This document shows, piece after piece, positions 44,816 through 56,865 of a DNA stretch of 64,000 nucleotides. This stretch comes from Ipomoea triloba (taxonomy: Eukaryota > Streptophyta > Magnoliopsida > Solanales > Convolvulaceae). The DNA lies in the NCBI RefSeq assembly GCF_003576645.1, contig NC_044927.1, positions 9,860,638-9,924,637 of the forward strand, written 5' to 3'. Both the position numbers and the translations under genes were made by a program. The notes under the pieces are model-generated. The model saw only the letters and a list, made by a program, of their open reading frames with translations. It was not told the origin of the DNA and searched no databases. Numbering within the stretch: the stretch's first letter is position 1; every line of letters starts with the position of its first letter.

Positions 44816-45896
44816 CACCTTCTTAAATTCTAAACACATTTCTTTCTACCTAACTCTATGTACCTCTACCCTAATTTTTTTTTGTTCTAGCAAATTCTAC
44901 TTTCTTCGTCTTCAACAAAAGTTACCAACACCAAACTTAAATTCTGTTAGGCATATGCATGCGTGCCTAAATTGTAGTTAGATGTCAGATTTTGAATTTT
45001 AGTAATGGATCATGGCATTGATTTGTAACATATGTTTGCTTTGATTTGTTATAGATGTTGGTTTTATTTTTTAAATTTAGCCTCTTTTATTTTTTATTTA
45101 TTTATTTATTTATATATATATGTTGTAATGTGCATTACCCTTTCTCATTGTTTATTTTATTTTATTTTAATAATCTCCAGCATCACAACATCAATAGTTT
45201 TAGGGGTGTATTTGATCATGACTTTTGTGCACATTTAAAAATTTTTAAAATGATGATTTTTAAATAGATATTAAATGACTTTTACATAACAATTTCTTAC
45301 TTTTAATTTTTTGTAAACTTGGAATGAGTCTATATAAATTATATATCACAAACATTTATAAACCTTTTTAGAAATTTTTATTTTAAAAGGCTACAAAATT
45401 ATTAAAACCCTAAATTAAATACACCATTACAAAATTTCATTGTTTATATTGGTTGCCACAAAAGCATATGATAAATGCATTTTTAAGCACTCAATTACTT
45501 GGCTCTAGTAGTTTTAACTTCTATATATCTTTCAACTGTTGCAAAATGCAAAAATGCACCCCTAACATTGCAAAATTATTTTGGTTTTCGCCCATCAAAT
45601 AACGAAATCGTAAGCCTCTTTTAAGATTTGACTCATATTCCATGTCTCACTATTTGAAGTTATGTTTTTAAAATAAACATGCAAAGGTATATATAGTTTT
45701 TAAAAAACGTTAGGAAAGTTAGGACATATATAGTTTGCAGGGCTAAAAGATAAATATTAGAACAACTATAATTACATAATTAAGAGGTCAAAAACACATT
45801 TTTCCCAAATAAGAGTATACCGGTGACTAAAGAATGTACGTGAACGAACGTTACGTTAACAAGAATTTTGCCATAAAAAAAAAAACAAGCACTTAA
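44816..45896. other. AT-rich intergenic sequence
   Basis: Low-complexity, T-rich. Short open frames at 44760-45267 are poly-hydrophobic by composition and not credible genes. Confidence 0.5.
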
Positions 45897-46225
45897 ACAC
45901 ACGCTGGTTCCTGGATGGCTTTAGCGCTATCTTTTATTAGAAAACTTGGGGTATAGTGGGAGGATCGATTATAAAATTTGCAATGAAGTTCTTTAATGAA
46001 GGGATGCTGCCAGCTGATTGCAACGACACATTAATATGCTTAATTCCCAAGGTGCAACATCCAGAAACAGTAAATCACCTCTGGCCTATAGGCCTATGCA
46101 ATGTATCATACAAGTTATTAACTAAGGTGATGACATCAAGGATCCAAAAGGGACTCAAAAAGTTGATCGGCCCATATCAGTCGAGTTTCATCCCTGAACG
46201 CCAAATATCATATAATATTCTTGTG

Positions 46226-49200
46226 CAGGGCCGTCCCAATAAAAATGGGGGTCCTGTGCAATATATTAATTTGGGCCCCTTTTTTCAAGTATTTTCTATA
46301 TATAAATAATAGTTGTTCAAAAAGTTGTGTCAAAAATTTCAAATATAAATATTATATATAAAAAATACATCTAAAATTTCATTTAAAAAGTGACATACGA
46401 CGTGCACATTTAGACGCAAAATCATCCACCAAACATTTGATATCAACTTCTTCCAAAATCTCATTTTCAATAGATATTAAAGCTAATCCATTGAGTCTCT
46501 CTTGCAACATAGTTGATCGTAAGTAAGATTTCAACAATTTTAACTTTGAAAAACTCATTTCTGCAGAGGCAACAGTAATTGGGATTGTCAATAATATTCG
46601 ATATGCAATAGTAGCATTTGGAAAACAACTCATCTGTTTCAATGAATTCAATATACTCACTGCTCCTATATTTTCTTTCGATAAAATCCCTTTAAGCAAT
46701 TTTAACTCAATATACAATTCATTTCCATCAATATCACCTTGTTCATCGCTCTTAAGAGCTGCTTCTAAACAAATGCAACAAGATTTCAAATCCATATCAG
46801 TCATTGCTTGTAACTTGTGAGAACTAAACAAAAAACCAAAAGTTCCTTCATATACTTCATATTGCTCAAACCTCTGGGTCAATGAAATTATAGCTTGATC
46901 TACAATGTATAAAAAGTAATGAACCCTAAAAGATTCTTCTGGTGATAATGAAGTGTCATCAGCACTCTCATCAAATTGTCTTTTTCTACGAATTTTTCGC
47001 TTTTGAGGAAACACTGGCTCAATTTCTAATTCAGTGGCAATTTCCTTTGCAATATCCATGGCACTAGAAAAACCATTTTCTCTATAATTCTTGAAGAAAG
47101 AAACTAACCCTTTAATTTGATTAATAGCAACATCAAGAAGCATATCCTTTGTTTGTAATTGCTTGCTAACTAAATTAACTGCATATAAGATTTCAAACCA
47201 AATGATTGTGGCTAGCAAAAATTCAAAGTTACCAAGCTCATTTGTAGCTAAAGATCTCGCTTCACTTTGAATTTTAGAATCACTGTCTGTATCTGCCACT
47301 TGAAGTAGGGCTTCTCGAATATCACTGACTTGATATCTAATTGCTTTAACACTTTCCACACGACTTTCCCATCGAGTAGATGACAATGGCTTAAGAGTTA
47401 GATTTGTTACATTACTTTTCAAGATATGCCACCTCTTTGTGGAATTAGCAAATATTGTGTAAATACGTTGCACTACTCCAAAGAAATCCCTTGCTTTGCC
47501 ACAACTATTTGCAACATCACACAAAGTCAAGTTAAGACTATGACTACCACAAGGAGTATAAAATGCTCTACGATTTATATCCAAGAGTCTTTTTTGTACA
47601 CCTTGATGTCTCCCTCTCATATTTGACCCATTGTCATAACCTTGTCCCCTTACATTATCTATATCAAGATCAAGTGATGTCAACACATTTTGTAATACTT
47701 CAAAAAGACCTTGGCCAGTAGTGTCATTCACAACCAAGAATTCCAAGAAGAACTCTTCTATTTTAATTGGATATGTTGATATATCCACACATCTTAAAAT
47801 CAAAGACATTTGTTCTTGGTGACTGACATCAGGAGTACAATCTAATATCACTGAAAAATATTTTGCTTCTTTGATTTTTTTGATGACCTTTGTTTTAACT
47901 GCAGTAGCAAGCATAAGTATCAATTCATTTTGAATCCTATGACCAAGATAATGATGATGAATATCATGATTTCTAGCACGTAAAACATGCTCTTGAATGA
48001 TAGGATCAAACTCAGCCAACATTTCAATTAGACCCAAAAAATTTCCATTGTTATTCTGATACAACTTCTCACTTGTTCCACGAAATGCCAAGTTATTTTT
48101 AGAAAGATACTTCACAGCTGCAATAATCCTAAAAAGTACTTTCCTCCAATATTCTTTTTCTTTCAAAAGTTGTTCTTGAGCCACTTTATCAATTGTCTCA
48201 TTTTTTTGTAATCTAAGACGCAACTCTATCCAAGTTGTCATATTAGTCATATGATCTACACTTGTTTCATGCTCTTTAAGTCTAACACCAAGATGTGTCC
48301 AGTCCCTAAAACCTTCATTGACCAAAACACCTTTTCCTATACTTTTTTTAAAAATCTTACAACAAAAACAAAACACCTTGTCAAGTTCTTTTGAATATAC
48401 AAGCCAATCTCGATCGCATTTCTCTCCATTTGGCAAATATCTTGTGTAAAATGCTGATGAAAATCTTCTAGAGAATTTATCTTTGGGACCTTTATTTATT
48501 GATAAATCTCTTTTAGGACCATCTTTCACAAGAATATCTATTAATTTAGAATCAAGGGCATCCCAATTTCTTGGATCATATATGTCAAATAAAAGCGAAT
48601 TATTTGGTTTATCACTGCGACCAACATCATCTAAACAACTATCAACATTCTTATTATTTTCATTGTCACAATGATACATATCATCGTTGTGCACACTATC
48701 ATTTAAAGTTTTTCCAATCTCACAATCATCTTGATCTTCTATATGAAGATTAGCATCTAACAATTTTTCCTTGGCATCATCTTTTTGCTCATCTATTTGA
48801 GTTTTTTTTTTTTGTAATAAATTTTTCAAGAGCTCCCTTTTGAGATTGAGTTAGTTGCTCAATTCTTCTTTTCTTTTTACGCTTCTCAAAGCCAGATGAA
48901 TATTTTCTAGAAGACATATTTATAAAACCCTAAAGAAAAAAAATTATTTAGAAACTCTATTAACAAATAATTAATCAAGAATTTAATTCTTGATTAAAAT
49001 CAAATAATGAACCAAAAATTGATATCAAGTACAATTTTTTATGTTAATCAAACTTCAAACACACTAACACAGAATGACATAAATCACATGATAATTAATA
49101 AGGATAAACAAATAATTATGAAAGATTGAAAGTTTAACTAGAACCTGTAGTGTAGATCAGTAGATGTAGCAGTGAAATTCGCCAATTTGATTACTTATTC

Positions 49201-49484
49201 GCCTGTAGGAATAATTGTAGGCTTGCCGCCAATTTGATTTATTTGCCTGATGGAATAATTGCGGCTTGTCGACTTCGACGGAGTTGCCGTGCGTAACAAC
49301 GTAAGTGCGTTGAGGAGGGTTGCGTCAGTTAGGGTAATAAAGAATTTTGAATTTAGGCTTGCGGTGAATTCGCTGATCAACAATATCATATATATATATA
49401 CTAAATTTTTTTTTTAATATGGGCCCCCAATTTTTGGGGGCCCTGTGCGCCAGCCCTGGGCAGACTTGCCCAGGGCCGGCCCTG
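46226..49484 (-). mobile_element. hAT transposon with transposase gene and 8-bp TSD
   Basis: 3259 bp. The ends are CAGGGCCGTCCC (left) and GGCCGGCCCTG (right), with longer imperfect complementarity including the GGGCCCC blocks at about 46273 and 49421. The 8-bp TTCTTGTG is duplicated at 46218-46225 and 49485-49492, inside the LINE reverse transcriptase. Near the right end CCCTGGGCAGACTTGCCCAGGG (49454-49475) forms a hairpin. It carries one transposase gene on the minus strand, nearly intact. As it sits in an already inserted LINE, it is the younger of the two. Confidence 0.93.
46379..48917 (-). pseudogene. hAT transposase (TTF zinc finger / DUF4371 / hAT dimerisation), one-base frameshift near the N-terminus
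   Basis: The likely start ATG is at 48917 (MSSRKYSSGFEKRKKKRR, basic, nuclear-localisation-like). That frame hits TAG just after a run of 12 A (plus-strand T at 48802-48813). The neighbouring frame, from just downstream of that start, is open for over 800 codons to 46379. A one-base length change in the homopolymer separates the two. The long frame has a TTF-type zinc finger region (RDWLVYSKELDKVFCFCCKIF), the DUF4371 segment (VILDCTPDVSHQEQMSLILR, with GYDNGSNMRG and CGSHSLNL), and the C-terminal dimerisation domain (PITVASAEMSFSKLKLLKS). This resembles ZMYM1-like plant hAT proteins. The frameshift may be real or a sequencing error, so I call it pseudogene with reserve. Confidence 0.85.
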
Positions 49485-52015
49485 TTCTTGTGTTTCAGGA
49501 AGTCTTGCACTCAATGAGGACCAAGCAAAGCGCATTGGGCTGGATGGTGATGAAAATTGACTTGGAAAAAGCATATGACAGGTTATCTTGAAAATTTATT
49601 AATGACACTCTTATTGATGCAGGTTTCAGTGACAGGTGGAAAAGGAACATCATGGCCTGCATTACTACCTCAAGACTAGTAGTAACCTGGAATGGACTAC
49701 AATCCGAATGGTTTAAACCGAATCGGGGAATCAGACAGGGAGACCTCATATCACCCCTATTATTTGTTCTATGCATTGAGAAGCTTAGTCATATTATTTG
49801 TGATGCTAGTTTGAAGGGTAGCTGGAAAGGTATTAAGATTACTAGACACGGCCCTACCCTAACACACTTACTTTTTGCAGATGATATGGTACTCTTTGGG
49901 GAAGCTACACCATTGCAAGCCTTAGAAACGAAGAAGTGTCTTGACGAATTCTGCGCGATGTCTGGACAAAGGGTTAATTTCAATAATTCAAGCATCTTCT
50001 TTTCCAAGAACACTCCAGCAGATGTTCAAGAAGAGATAGAAGCCTTAACAGGGATTCCAAAGGTTTCAGACCTAGGTAAATATTTAGGAATCCTCTCGAT
50101 TCATGGCAGGCTGAAGAATGAGTCATTTGCAGGAATCATTGAAAGAATGAGAAGTAAACTAGCGGGGTGGAAAGCAAAGTCGCTATCACTAGCTGGCAGA
50201 CAAACATTGGCACAATCTGTTCTGACAGCAATCCCCTTCTACACGATGCAAACCGGCCTGATCCCCATCGGTGTCATCGCGAACATGGAGAGGATAATCA
50301 GGAGCTTCTTATGGGGTAATCTGGAAGGGGAAAAGGGGTGCAACTTAGTCAGATGGGATACTGTTACCAATAGCAAAGAAAATGGAGGTTTGGGAATTCG
50401 GAGACTAGCCGAAATGAACATAGCTTTCCTTGCAAAGCTAGGATGGCGCATATTGATGAATGACGACAGTCTGTGGATACGCGTATTCAAAGCTAAGTAT
50501 GCAATTCAATCATCGGATTGTTCTCTTTGGCGTCCAAAAACAAACATGTCAAATGCATGGCGTGACATTCTCAAAGCAGTGCCCACGATACAACAGGGCT
50601 GTAGGAAATTGGTAAGAAATGGAAGAAACACCTTGTTTTGAGGAGATGTATGGTTAGGTGATTTACCACTGAAAGAGATAGCTACATCCTCGATTCCCCG
50701 TGCAGACTTAAACAAATCAGTTGCGGATTACTGGGACATGGGATGGAAGTGGAATATGTTAGCGAACCTTCTACCGGAGATTTATGCAAATAGGCTAGCA
50801 TCGACTATAATAACTGAGGATGTTGGCAAAACAGATACTGTCGGGTGGAGAGGAGAATTAAATTCAGATTTTTCGGTGGGTTCAGCCTACAACTTAGCGG
50901 TAAATGTGGGTTCACCCGTTGAAGCAACCAAGTGGAACAACATATGGAAACTTAAAATTCCGAATAGAATCAAGGCCTTCATCTGGTTAGTCAGGCATGG
51001 GAAGATACTCACCAACCAAAATAGAAGAAAACGAGGTTTAACGGAAGATGATAGCTGCTGGTATTGCCAGAATGAAGTCGAAGACGTGGACCATGTCCTA
51101 CGCAAGTGCCCTATAGCAGCGGAAACTTGGTCGGCTCTAATGCCGAACCACCATACGAGGTACTCAAATAGCCCTCTGATTGTATGGTTAGACAAAGGCC
51201 TAGCACTCAAGAATGCAGGAAATACCCCTAGTGATGATAAAGTATTATTCGCCATTACGATATGGTGGATCTAGAAGTGGCGTAATGATGCCATCTTCAA
51301 TTGCAAAGTTACACCCCTCCGGGCTAGAGTGAGTTGGATCGCAGCACAATGGGTAGAAGTTAATAATGCTTTTAAAAAGGCTAAAAACCAATTGAGAGCC
51401 AAAACCTCAGGAGGTTGGAAGAAGCTGTGCTGGGCAAAACCGCAAGGAAAATTTATGAAGATGAACGTCGACGGATCTGTGGACTTGCTGACCAACAAAG
51501 CTGGGTGTGGAGGGATCCTAAGGAACAACAAAGGAGAATGGAGAGGAGGATTTGTGAATAACATCGGGGCCTGCCCACCCATTCAAGCCGAGGCATGGGC
51601 TATGCTAAGAGGTATACAAGTTGCAGCACAGCAGGGATGCAAGAAAGTGATTTTCGAATGTGATTCGAAGGATATAGTGGAGTTCATGAATAAGAACACC
51701 AGGTCAAGTACGTACGGCTACGCATAACATCTTGACTGCGTGCAAGAAGGAATTGTTCAGAATTGAAGTATGGAAAGTGGCATGGGTTCCACGCGAACAA
51801 AATGGCATTGCTGACAAGCTAGCTGCAATGCAATGGCTCATGGAATTAATAGAGGAATACTCATTCTAAAGGATCCACCCCAAGAGATTAGAGGGATTTT
51901 GGATGATGAGGCTGCTGGTCTCCCTTGTTGGCGATATGTCCATTATAATAGCTAGGAACTGTATTGAACTGTTTTGGGTCTCCCCTTCCAGATATAAAAA
52001 AAAAAAAAAAAAAAA

Positions 52016-52125
52016 NNNNNNNNNNNNNNNNNNNNNNNNNNNNNNNNNNNNNNNNNNNNNNNNNNNNNNNNNNNNNNNNNNNNNNNNNNNNNNNNNNNNN
52101 NNNNNNNNNNNNNNNNNNNNNNNNN
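52016..52125. other. Assembly gap (N) in the LINE poly(A) tail
   Basis: 110 N between A-rich runs; the gap probably reflects difficulty with the homopolymer. Confidence 1.
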
Positions 52126-52163
52126 ATAAAAAAAAAAAAAAAAAAAAACACACGGTGGTTCCT

Positions 52164-52759
52164 AAGAGTATATTCCATTAAAATGTGAAGGGGCCCGAAT
52201 AGCACGAGTAATTACATGGTAAGTCAAATCAAATTCAATTACGTGATGGCCAAACTAAATAAGATACTCAATTAATTATCAACTTCAATTCGTATAATTT
52301 TATTTGTGATTATATATTTATATGATGCCATAATCATGGCATACATGCAATGTTAGTTTCTCTTGCGTGGCCTGGTCTCATGTCTTTATTATTATTTTTA
52401 TTATTATTACTAGTATTTTCATATGGGCATCGATTTGTTATAGCTGTATTGAGGAAAGAAAGAAAATTAATGACTGCATATTATACAAAAGAAAATAGGT
52501 GCGTATAGGCTATTAGAAAAATAAATTTGCTCACCATTAAATTTCGAATAGACTGGATTAAATGTTGAAGAACAATTATTTGGAATACCGACTCATTTTC
52601 TTAAAAAACATAAAAGGATCAGTATTTAGATGATTCTCAAACAATGATTCGTACTTTAAATACACAACTATGAATACATCTCCTATTTGTAATATTAAAT
52701 CTTATATATTAATTGCATATATATTATTTGATTTGATAACCAATGCAATATTTTTGAGA
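52164..52759. other. AT-rich flank of the LINE
   Basis: No gene or transposon end recognised. Confidence 0.5.
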
Positions 52760-53095
52760 AATAATTCAACAGAGAACAGTGGCCACAACTCAAACCACTC
52801 TGGTAGCAAGTAGAAAAGTGATCGAAGAAGAAACACTCTTGCAGTTGAAGAAAAACCCAAAGAGAAGGTTGATGAGCCATGTATATCAAGCTGAAGTTCT
52901 GACAGCAAAAGCTCTGGAGATGAAAAGGGACTCATCTACCTTTACAGCTACGAAGAATCAAACGAGGACATGTGCCTTATGGCAGAAGAAGAGGTAAGTT
53001 CTCAAGCCTCCTCTTCTGATTGCAATTCTATGGATTCAGTTTCTCAACTGATGAAGAATTACACTAGCCATAAACTAAGCCGGAACGATTAGAAT
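52760..53095 (+). pseudogene. Possible Copia gag remnant
   Basis: One frame (about 52880-53060) reads as an acidic, serine-rich piece with EESNEDMCLMAEEEVSSQAS followed by SDCNSMDSVSQLMKN. This resembles the region after the zinc knuckle in plant Copia Gag proteins. Stops and frame changes surround it, and no LTR, protease or polymerase was found. A fragment at best. Confidence 0.35.
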
Positions 53096-54031
53096 CGAAG
53101 AGTTACATAGGGCAAGAGTGACGCCGAGTTCATGCAAGAAGAGAGAAGTCGAAAACCCTAGATTCCAAGAAGAAAAATAAGAGAAACTCTAGCTAGATTC
53201 CAGGGAGAGATTTTAGCTGCTTTCATAATTCCATTTCTTGTACTATTTTTCAATCTCCTTTTGATGATTACAAATCTTTATTTGAAATTTCTTCAATTTC
53301 AAGGATCGTGGTTCATTTCAATTTGTTTGTCCAAAGCTTATTATAACACAAGGCTTTAATATTGCTTAATCTTTATTAGAAAAGGTCCAAAGCTTTCAAA
53401 TTCAAGGAGTGTTTAAGATGTTTTTATATTTTCAAAAATCACCAAAATATGGTACCTACATGAAATAAATAAGTTAAAACATAAATAAGATCAGAATAAA
53501 TAATAAACTATAAATAAATTCAATTAAAACACATTATTTATTTGGACAAACACCAAAATATGTAAAAGCAATGTTAAAATTTTCAATTTACATGGTTATT
53601 ATTATTTTTTTTTGAAAAGCAATTTACATGGTTATTAGTATAACAATAGTATATATTCCTTAAAATACAAGTAGCATTTTCATTGTATTTCCTTTTTTAC
53701 TTCTATTTTTACAATCTCTAGAAAGGAGAAACCAACTATTTAGCCTTGCAAGTTGGGCTTCGTTTTACTATATATTATTTCCTGTCTCCCTTGCAGATAA
53801 AACAAAGGCCTAAAATATCAATGGGTCGATTAAAGCATAGTGGGCCTCTAAAAGGGCCATCATTTGCACCTAAATTTTTAATTTATATCCCAACCACTTA
53901 TTTTAGTGATGGGCCAAGCTACAAAATGCTTCTAGGAAGTTTGCGCATATTGATCAAATATTCATTCGGCCATATATTTAAACAAATATATTTTCGGACA
54001 AAAAGCATGTTTTTTCATCTAAGGCTCGGAC
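53096..54031. other. AT-rich intergenic sequence
   Basis: No gene recognised. A 100-codon frame at 53746-54048 has no domain and runs into the next element. Confidence 0.5.
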
Positions 54032-54270
54032 GGCAAATTATTGCATGAACCATGGTCCACACAGCTGTGTGGACCAAAAAAAAAAGTACATTATTTTTGT
54101 ACTGAAGGTACATTATTTTTGTATTGTAAGTATATTATTTGATAGTATATATCAAATAATGTACCTTCAGTACAAAAATAATGTACCCTAAAATAATGTA
54201 TCTACAGTACAAAAACAATGTACCTTCAGTACAAAAATAATGTACTTTTTATTTTTGGTCCATGCAATAA
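54032..54270. mobile_element. Palindrome-ended element, family F copy 1
   Basis: Starts GGCAAATTATTGCATG, followed by a perfect 24-bp palindrome at 54053-54076 (first arm TGGTCCACACAG). The interior alternates AGTACATTATTTTTGTAC and its complement. It ends GGTCCATGCAATAATACC. Short, non-coding, TSD not found. Confidence 0.6.
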
Positions 54271-55031
54271 TACCACTACATGTAATCTGAGTACAAGATA
54301 TTTTGTGGACAAAGCAATTTTAATTCTTAAGTTATTGATGAGTTGTTATTTTGGTATCTAATTATATCACATGCCCGACTTAAATCCTTGAATTATTTGA
54401 GAGGCTGCTATATATTTTAGTGTTTTGACCTAAAGTCAGATATTATATCTAAAAAGACTACTACTAAATTTTAAATTGGTAAGGCTAAAAGTGAAAATGC
54501 ACTCAATATCTTATCTAGATATTATAAATCAAACACATTACTCTAAAAATAAATAATCAATATGTGATCTCTGTCTTTACTAATCTATTGAGGTTTCGAC
54601 TTCCGTTGTTGTAGCTCATATTAAGTTCGGTGAAAATAAATATGTATTGTCCTATATGGTTCCATCTTGAGGTAGAGGTTTATACTCAATTTTGTATTAA
54701 ACTTAGCACATGTACATATCACATGCACCTAGCATATTGATTTTTAGAAATAACTTTTTATAGTAACTTGTTGGGTATAAAGTATCTAAAATTCTAATAT
54801 TGAAATGAATTTCCACTTTTAACCTTAATAATTTAACGTCTAGTAAAAGTCGTCTTAGATATAACATCTAAATTTAGGAAAAGGGAATAAAAGAACAGCT
54901 CTCAAATAACTCAAGGACTAAGCATTACCATGTGAAATAATTAGGGACTAAAACAATAATTCATTAATAACTTAAGGAACAAAAATAAATCTTTTTCCTA
55001 TAATATTTTATTTGGATAGTATACAATAGGT

Positions 55032-55086
<55 letters not shown>

Positions 55087-55617
55087 CATATATTATTTAT
55101 ATATGTGTATTATTATTAATATTATTATAAGATAGCTGATAAAGGTAACGTTAGAATATTAAAAAAAAATGTAATAGTACATAAAATGATGGGACAATCA
55201 CAAAATTTGAACCAAACAAATTCATATATTAATATTATCATATTCATATTACTTAAATAATGTTAGATAATTTCAACTAAATGGGTATAAAGATTTTTCT
55301 TTCTGTTCTTCTCTCCTAAATTGGGCACAAAAACTATGATTTAACCTACAAGCGATGAGATGCAAAGTGTTTTAGACACCTATTAAAATTGAGAAACCTT
55401 TAATAATGTTTATATATAGCATCGTGATTTGTATTATAGCAGCCCTTTTTTATCTTATTTTGCTAAAAATGTGCGGAAAAAAAAAAAAGAACTACATGAA
55501 CAACAATACATATTATTAGTAATGTACAAAATTGAATTTGACATTGTCTGCATAACCATTGAGTTACCGTGATTTACATCATTTCAAAAGCTCTCAAGTC
55601 GGGGTGTGGGGGCATTG
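54271..55617. other. AT-rich intergenic sequence with (TTA)n
   Basis: A TTA/ATT trinucleotide run lies at 55034-55082. No gene recognised. Confidence 0.5.
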
Positions 55618-55848
55618 GGCAAATTATTGTGTGTACCATAAATATGATGTACATTTTTATTATACTAAAGATACATTATTTTTATACTGAAAGTACATTA
55701 TTTGATAGTCTATATAAAATAATGTACTTTCAGTACTTAAATAATGTACTTTATGTACAAAAATAATGTACTTTTAATAAATTTAAAATGTATTTTTTAT
55801 TTATGGTCCGCACAACTGTGTGGACCATGGTCCATTCAATAATGATTG
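55618..55848. mobile_element. Palindrome-ended element, family F copy 2
   Basis: Starts GGCAAATTATTGTG and ends TTCAATAATGATTG, the same end pair as the A and D elements. Here the palindrome (CACAACTGTGTGGACCATGGTCC, imperfect) is at the right end. The interior is repeats of AAAATAATGTACTTT. A clear TSD is not visible. Confidence 0.6.
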
Positions 55849-56071
55849 GGGGACCTTGGGGTTGGGAGAAAAAGTAATGTACAAGATATGGGCAACCTCA
55901 GACTGAGTTGGTTGGATAATTGACTTAGTAACCACACGATTTTAAATTCAATTCAATGTTAGTGTTACCTATTGAACAACCTAAATTGATTTACCCATTT
56001 GTGTATTTGTGATACAAGTAACTATTTTAGTGGCATAGTTGTGGCCCTCCCACCTAATTGTGCTTCTGTAG

Positions 56072-56222
56072 GTTGAGAAAGTATGTAACAGATACTACAT
56101 TTTAACAGAGTCAGTAGCACTCAAAAAATACTAGAGTCAACAGTCTCGAACCCACTCCCATCATCCATGTGAGAGTGTTTTCCGGGACACTGGGTGCCAC
56201 TAGACCACAAGGTCTTTGGCAC
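56072..56222 (-). mobile_element. SINE copy, rearranged
   Basis: The minus-strand head GTGCCAAAGACCTTGTGGTC with box A and a box-B-like GGGTTCGAGACTG. The tail part AACAGATACTAC is in the opposite orientation compared with the copy at 27386-27559, so this copy contains an inversion. Confidence 0.7.
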
Positions 56223-56414
56223 TATTTTAGTATTAAGAATTAAAAAGCGATATATAACTCAAGAACGAATTTGAATGCAAAGATTGTTGAGAATGATAGA
56301 TGTATTATTGCCTTAGACACCAGGCTCCTATTTATAGACTTACTAAATGCCTTCATTACCCTAATTCAAATATGGCAAGCCTATCTAATTGTCTTGGCCC
56401 TTACCCTACTCGAG

Positions 56415-56760
56415 TAGCAAATTATACCATGGACAATGCATGGTCCATCCTACATCATGGATAATGATTTATTACTATAATACTAAAATGTCATTAAAAA
56501 TTTAAATGCTTTAAATATGACTACAAGTTCATTCTAACAATACCATAAATTCATTAAAAATGACATCAATTCAACAATCATAGCTTAAACATATTATTCT
56601 TTATTTTTTTAATATAAATACAATTAATATTATAAAATATATTATTAAAATATCTCAATAGAAATTTTAAATGACATCATATTAATATAGTTTTTCAATA
56701 AATCATTTCAGTAATTGTATAATTAATTTATAGTAGTGGCTTAATAAATCTCAAGTCCGC
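56415..56760. other. AT-rich sequence starting with a family-A-like end
   Basis: AGCAAATTATACCATGGAC at 56418, followed by GGACAATGCATGGTCC, resembles the end of the palindrome-ended families. No second end was found. The remainder is AT-rich. Confidence 0.4.
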
Positions 56761-56865
56761 CAAAGACCTTGTGGTCTAGTGGCACCTGATTTACACTTTC
56801 ATGTGGAAAGGAGTGGGTTTGAGCTTTAGTGGAAACAACTGTTCCCGATTATACGAAAAAACTTG
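56759..56865 (+). mobile_element. SINE copy, short
   Basis: CCAAAGACCTTGTGGTCTAG head with box A, then GAGTGGGTTTGAGC (box B) and AACAACTGTT; the 5' spacer is shortened. Confidence 0.7.

Larger units (their letters stand above)
45956..51869 (+). pseudogene. LINE ORF2: reverse transcriptase, zf-RVT and RNase H, interrupted
   Basis: Remains of an L1-type ORF2. Before the hAT insertion (to 46217) comes the RT finger region (CLIPKV...NVSYKLLTKVM...QSSFIPERQI). After it (from 49485) are motif A (KIDLEKAYDR), RGIRQGDLISPLLF, the catalytic FADDMVLFG, the zf-RVT segment CWYCQNEVEDVDHVLRKCP (about 51057-51113) and a C-terminal RNase H (MNVDGSV...ECDSKD...PREQNGIADKLA) ending at 51869. Stops at 49589-49591, 50639-50641 and 51272-51274 and a frameshift near 51725 make it non-functional. 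The endonuclease domain is absent because of 5' truncation. Confidence 0.9.
45913..52147 (+). mobile_element. 5'-truncated L1-type LINE, split by a hAT element
   Basis: A LINE segment ends in a poly(A) tail (51996-52147, interrupted by an N gap) and is flanked by a 16-bp target duplication: ACACACGCTGGTTCCT at 45897-45912 and ACACACGGTGGTTCCT at 52148-52163 (one mismatch). That identifies target-primed insertion and shows the 5' end was lost at integration. A 3.26-kb hAT element (46226-49484) later inserted within the reverse transcriptase. Excluding the insertion and the gap, about 2.9 kb of LINE remains. Confidence 0.9.

Noticed and set aside
52779..52997. 72-codon frame as a gene
   Set aside because: The better reading of this region is a different frame that resembles Copia gag; neither is intact.
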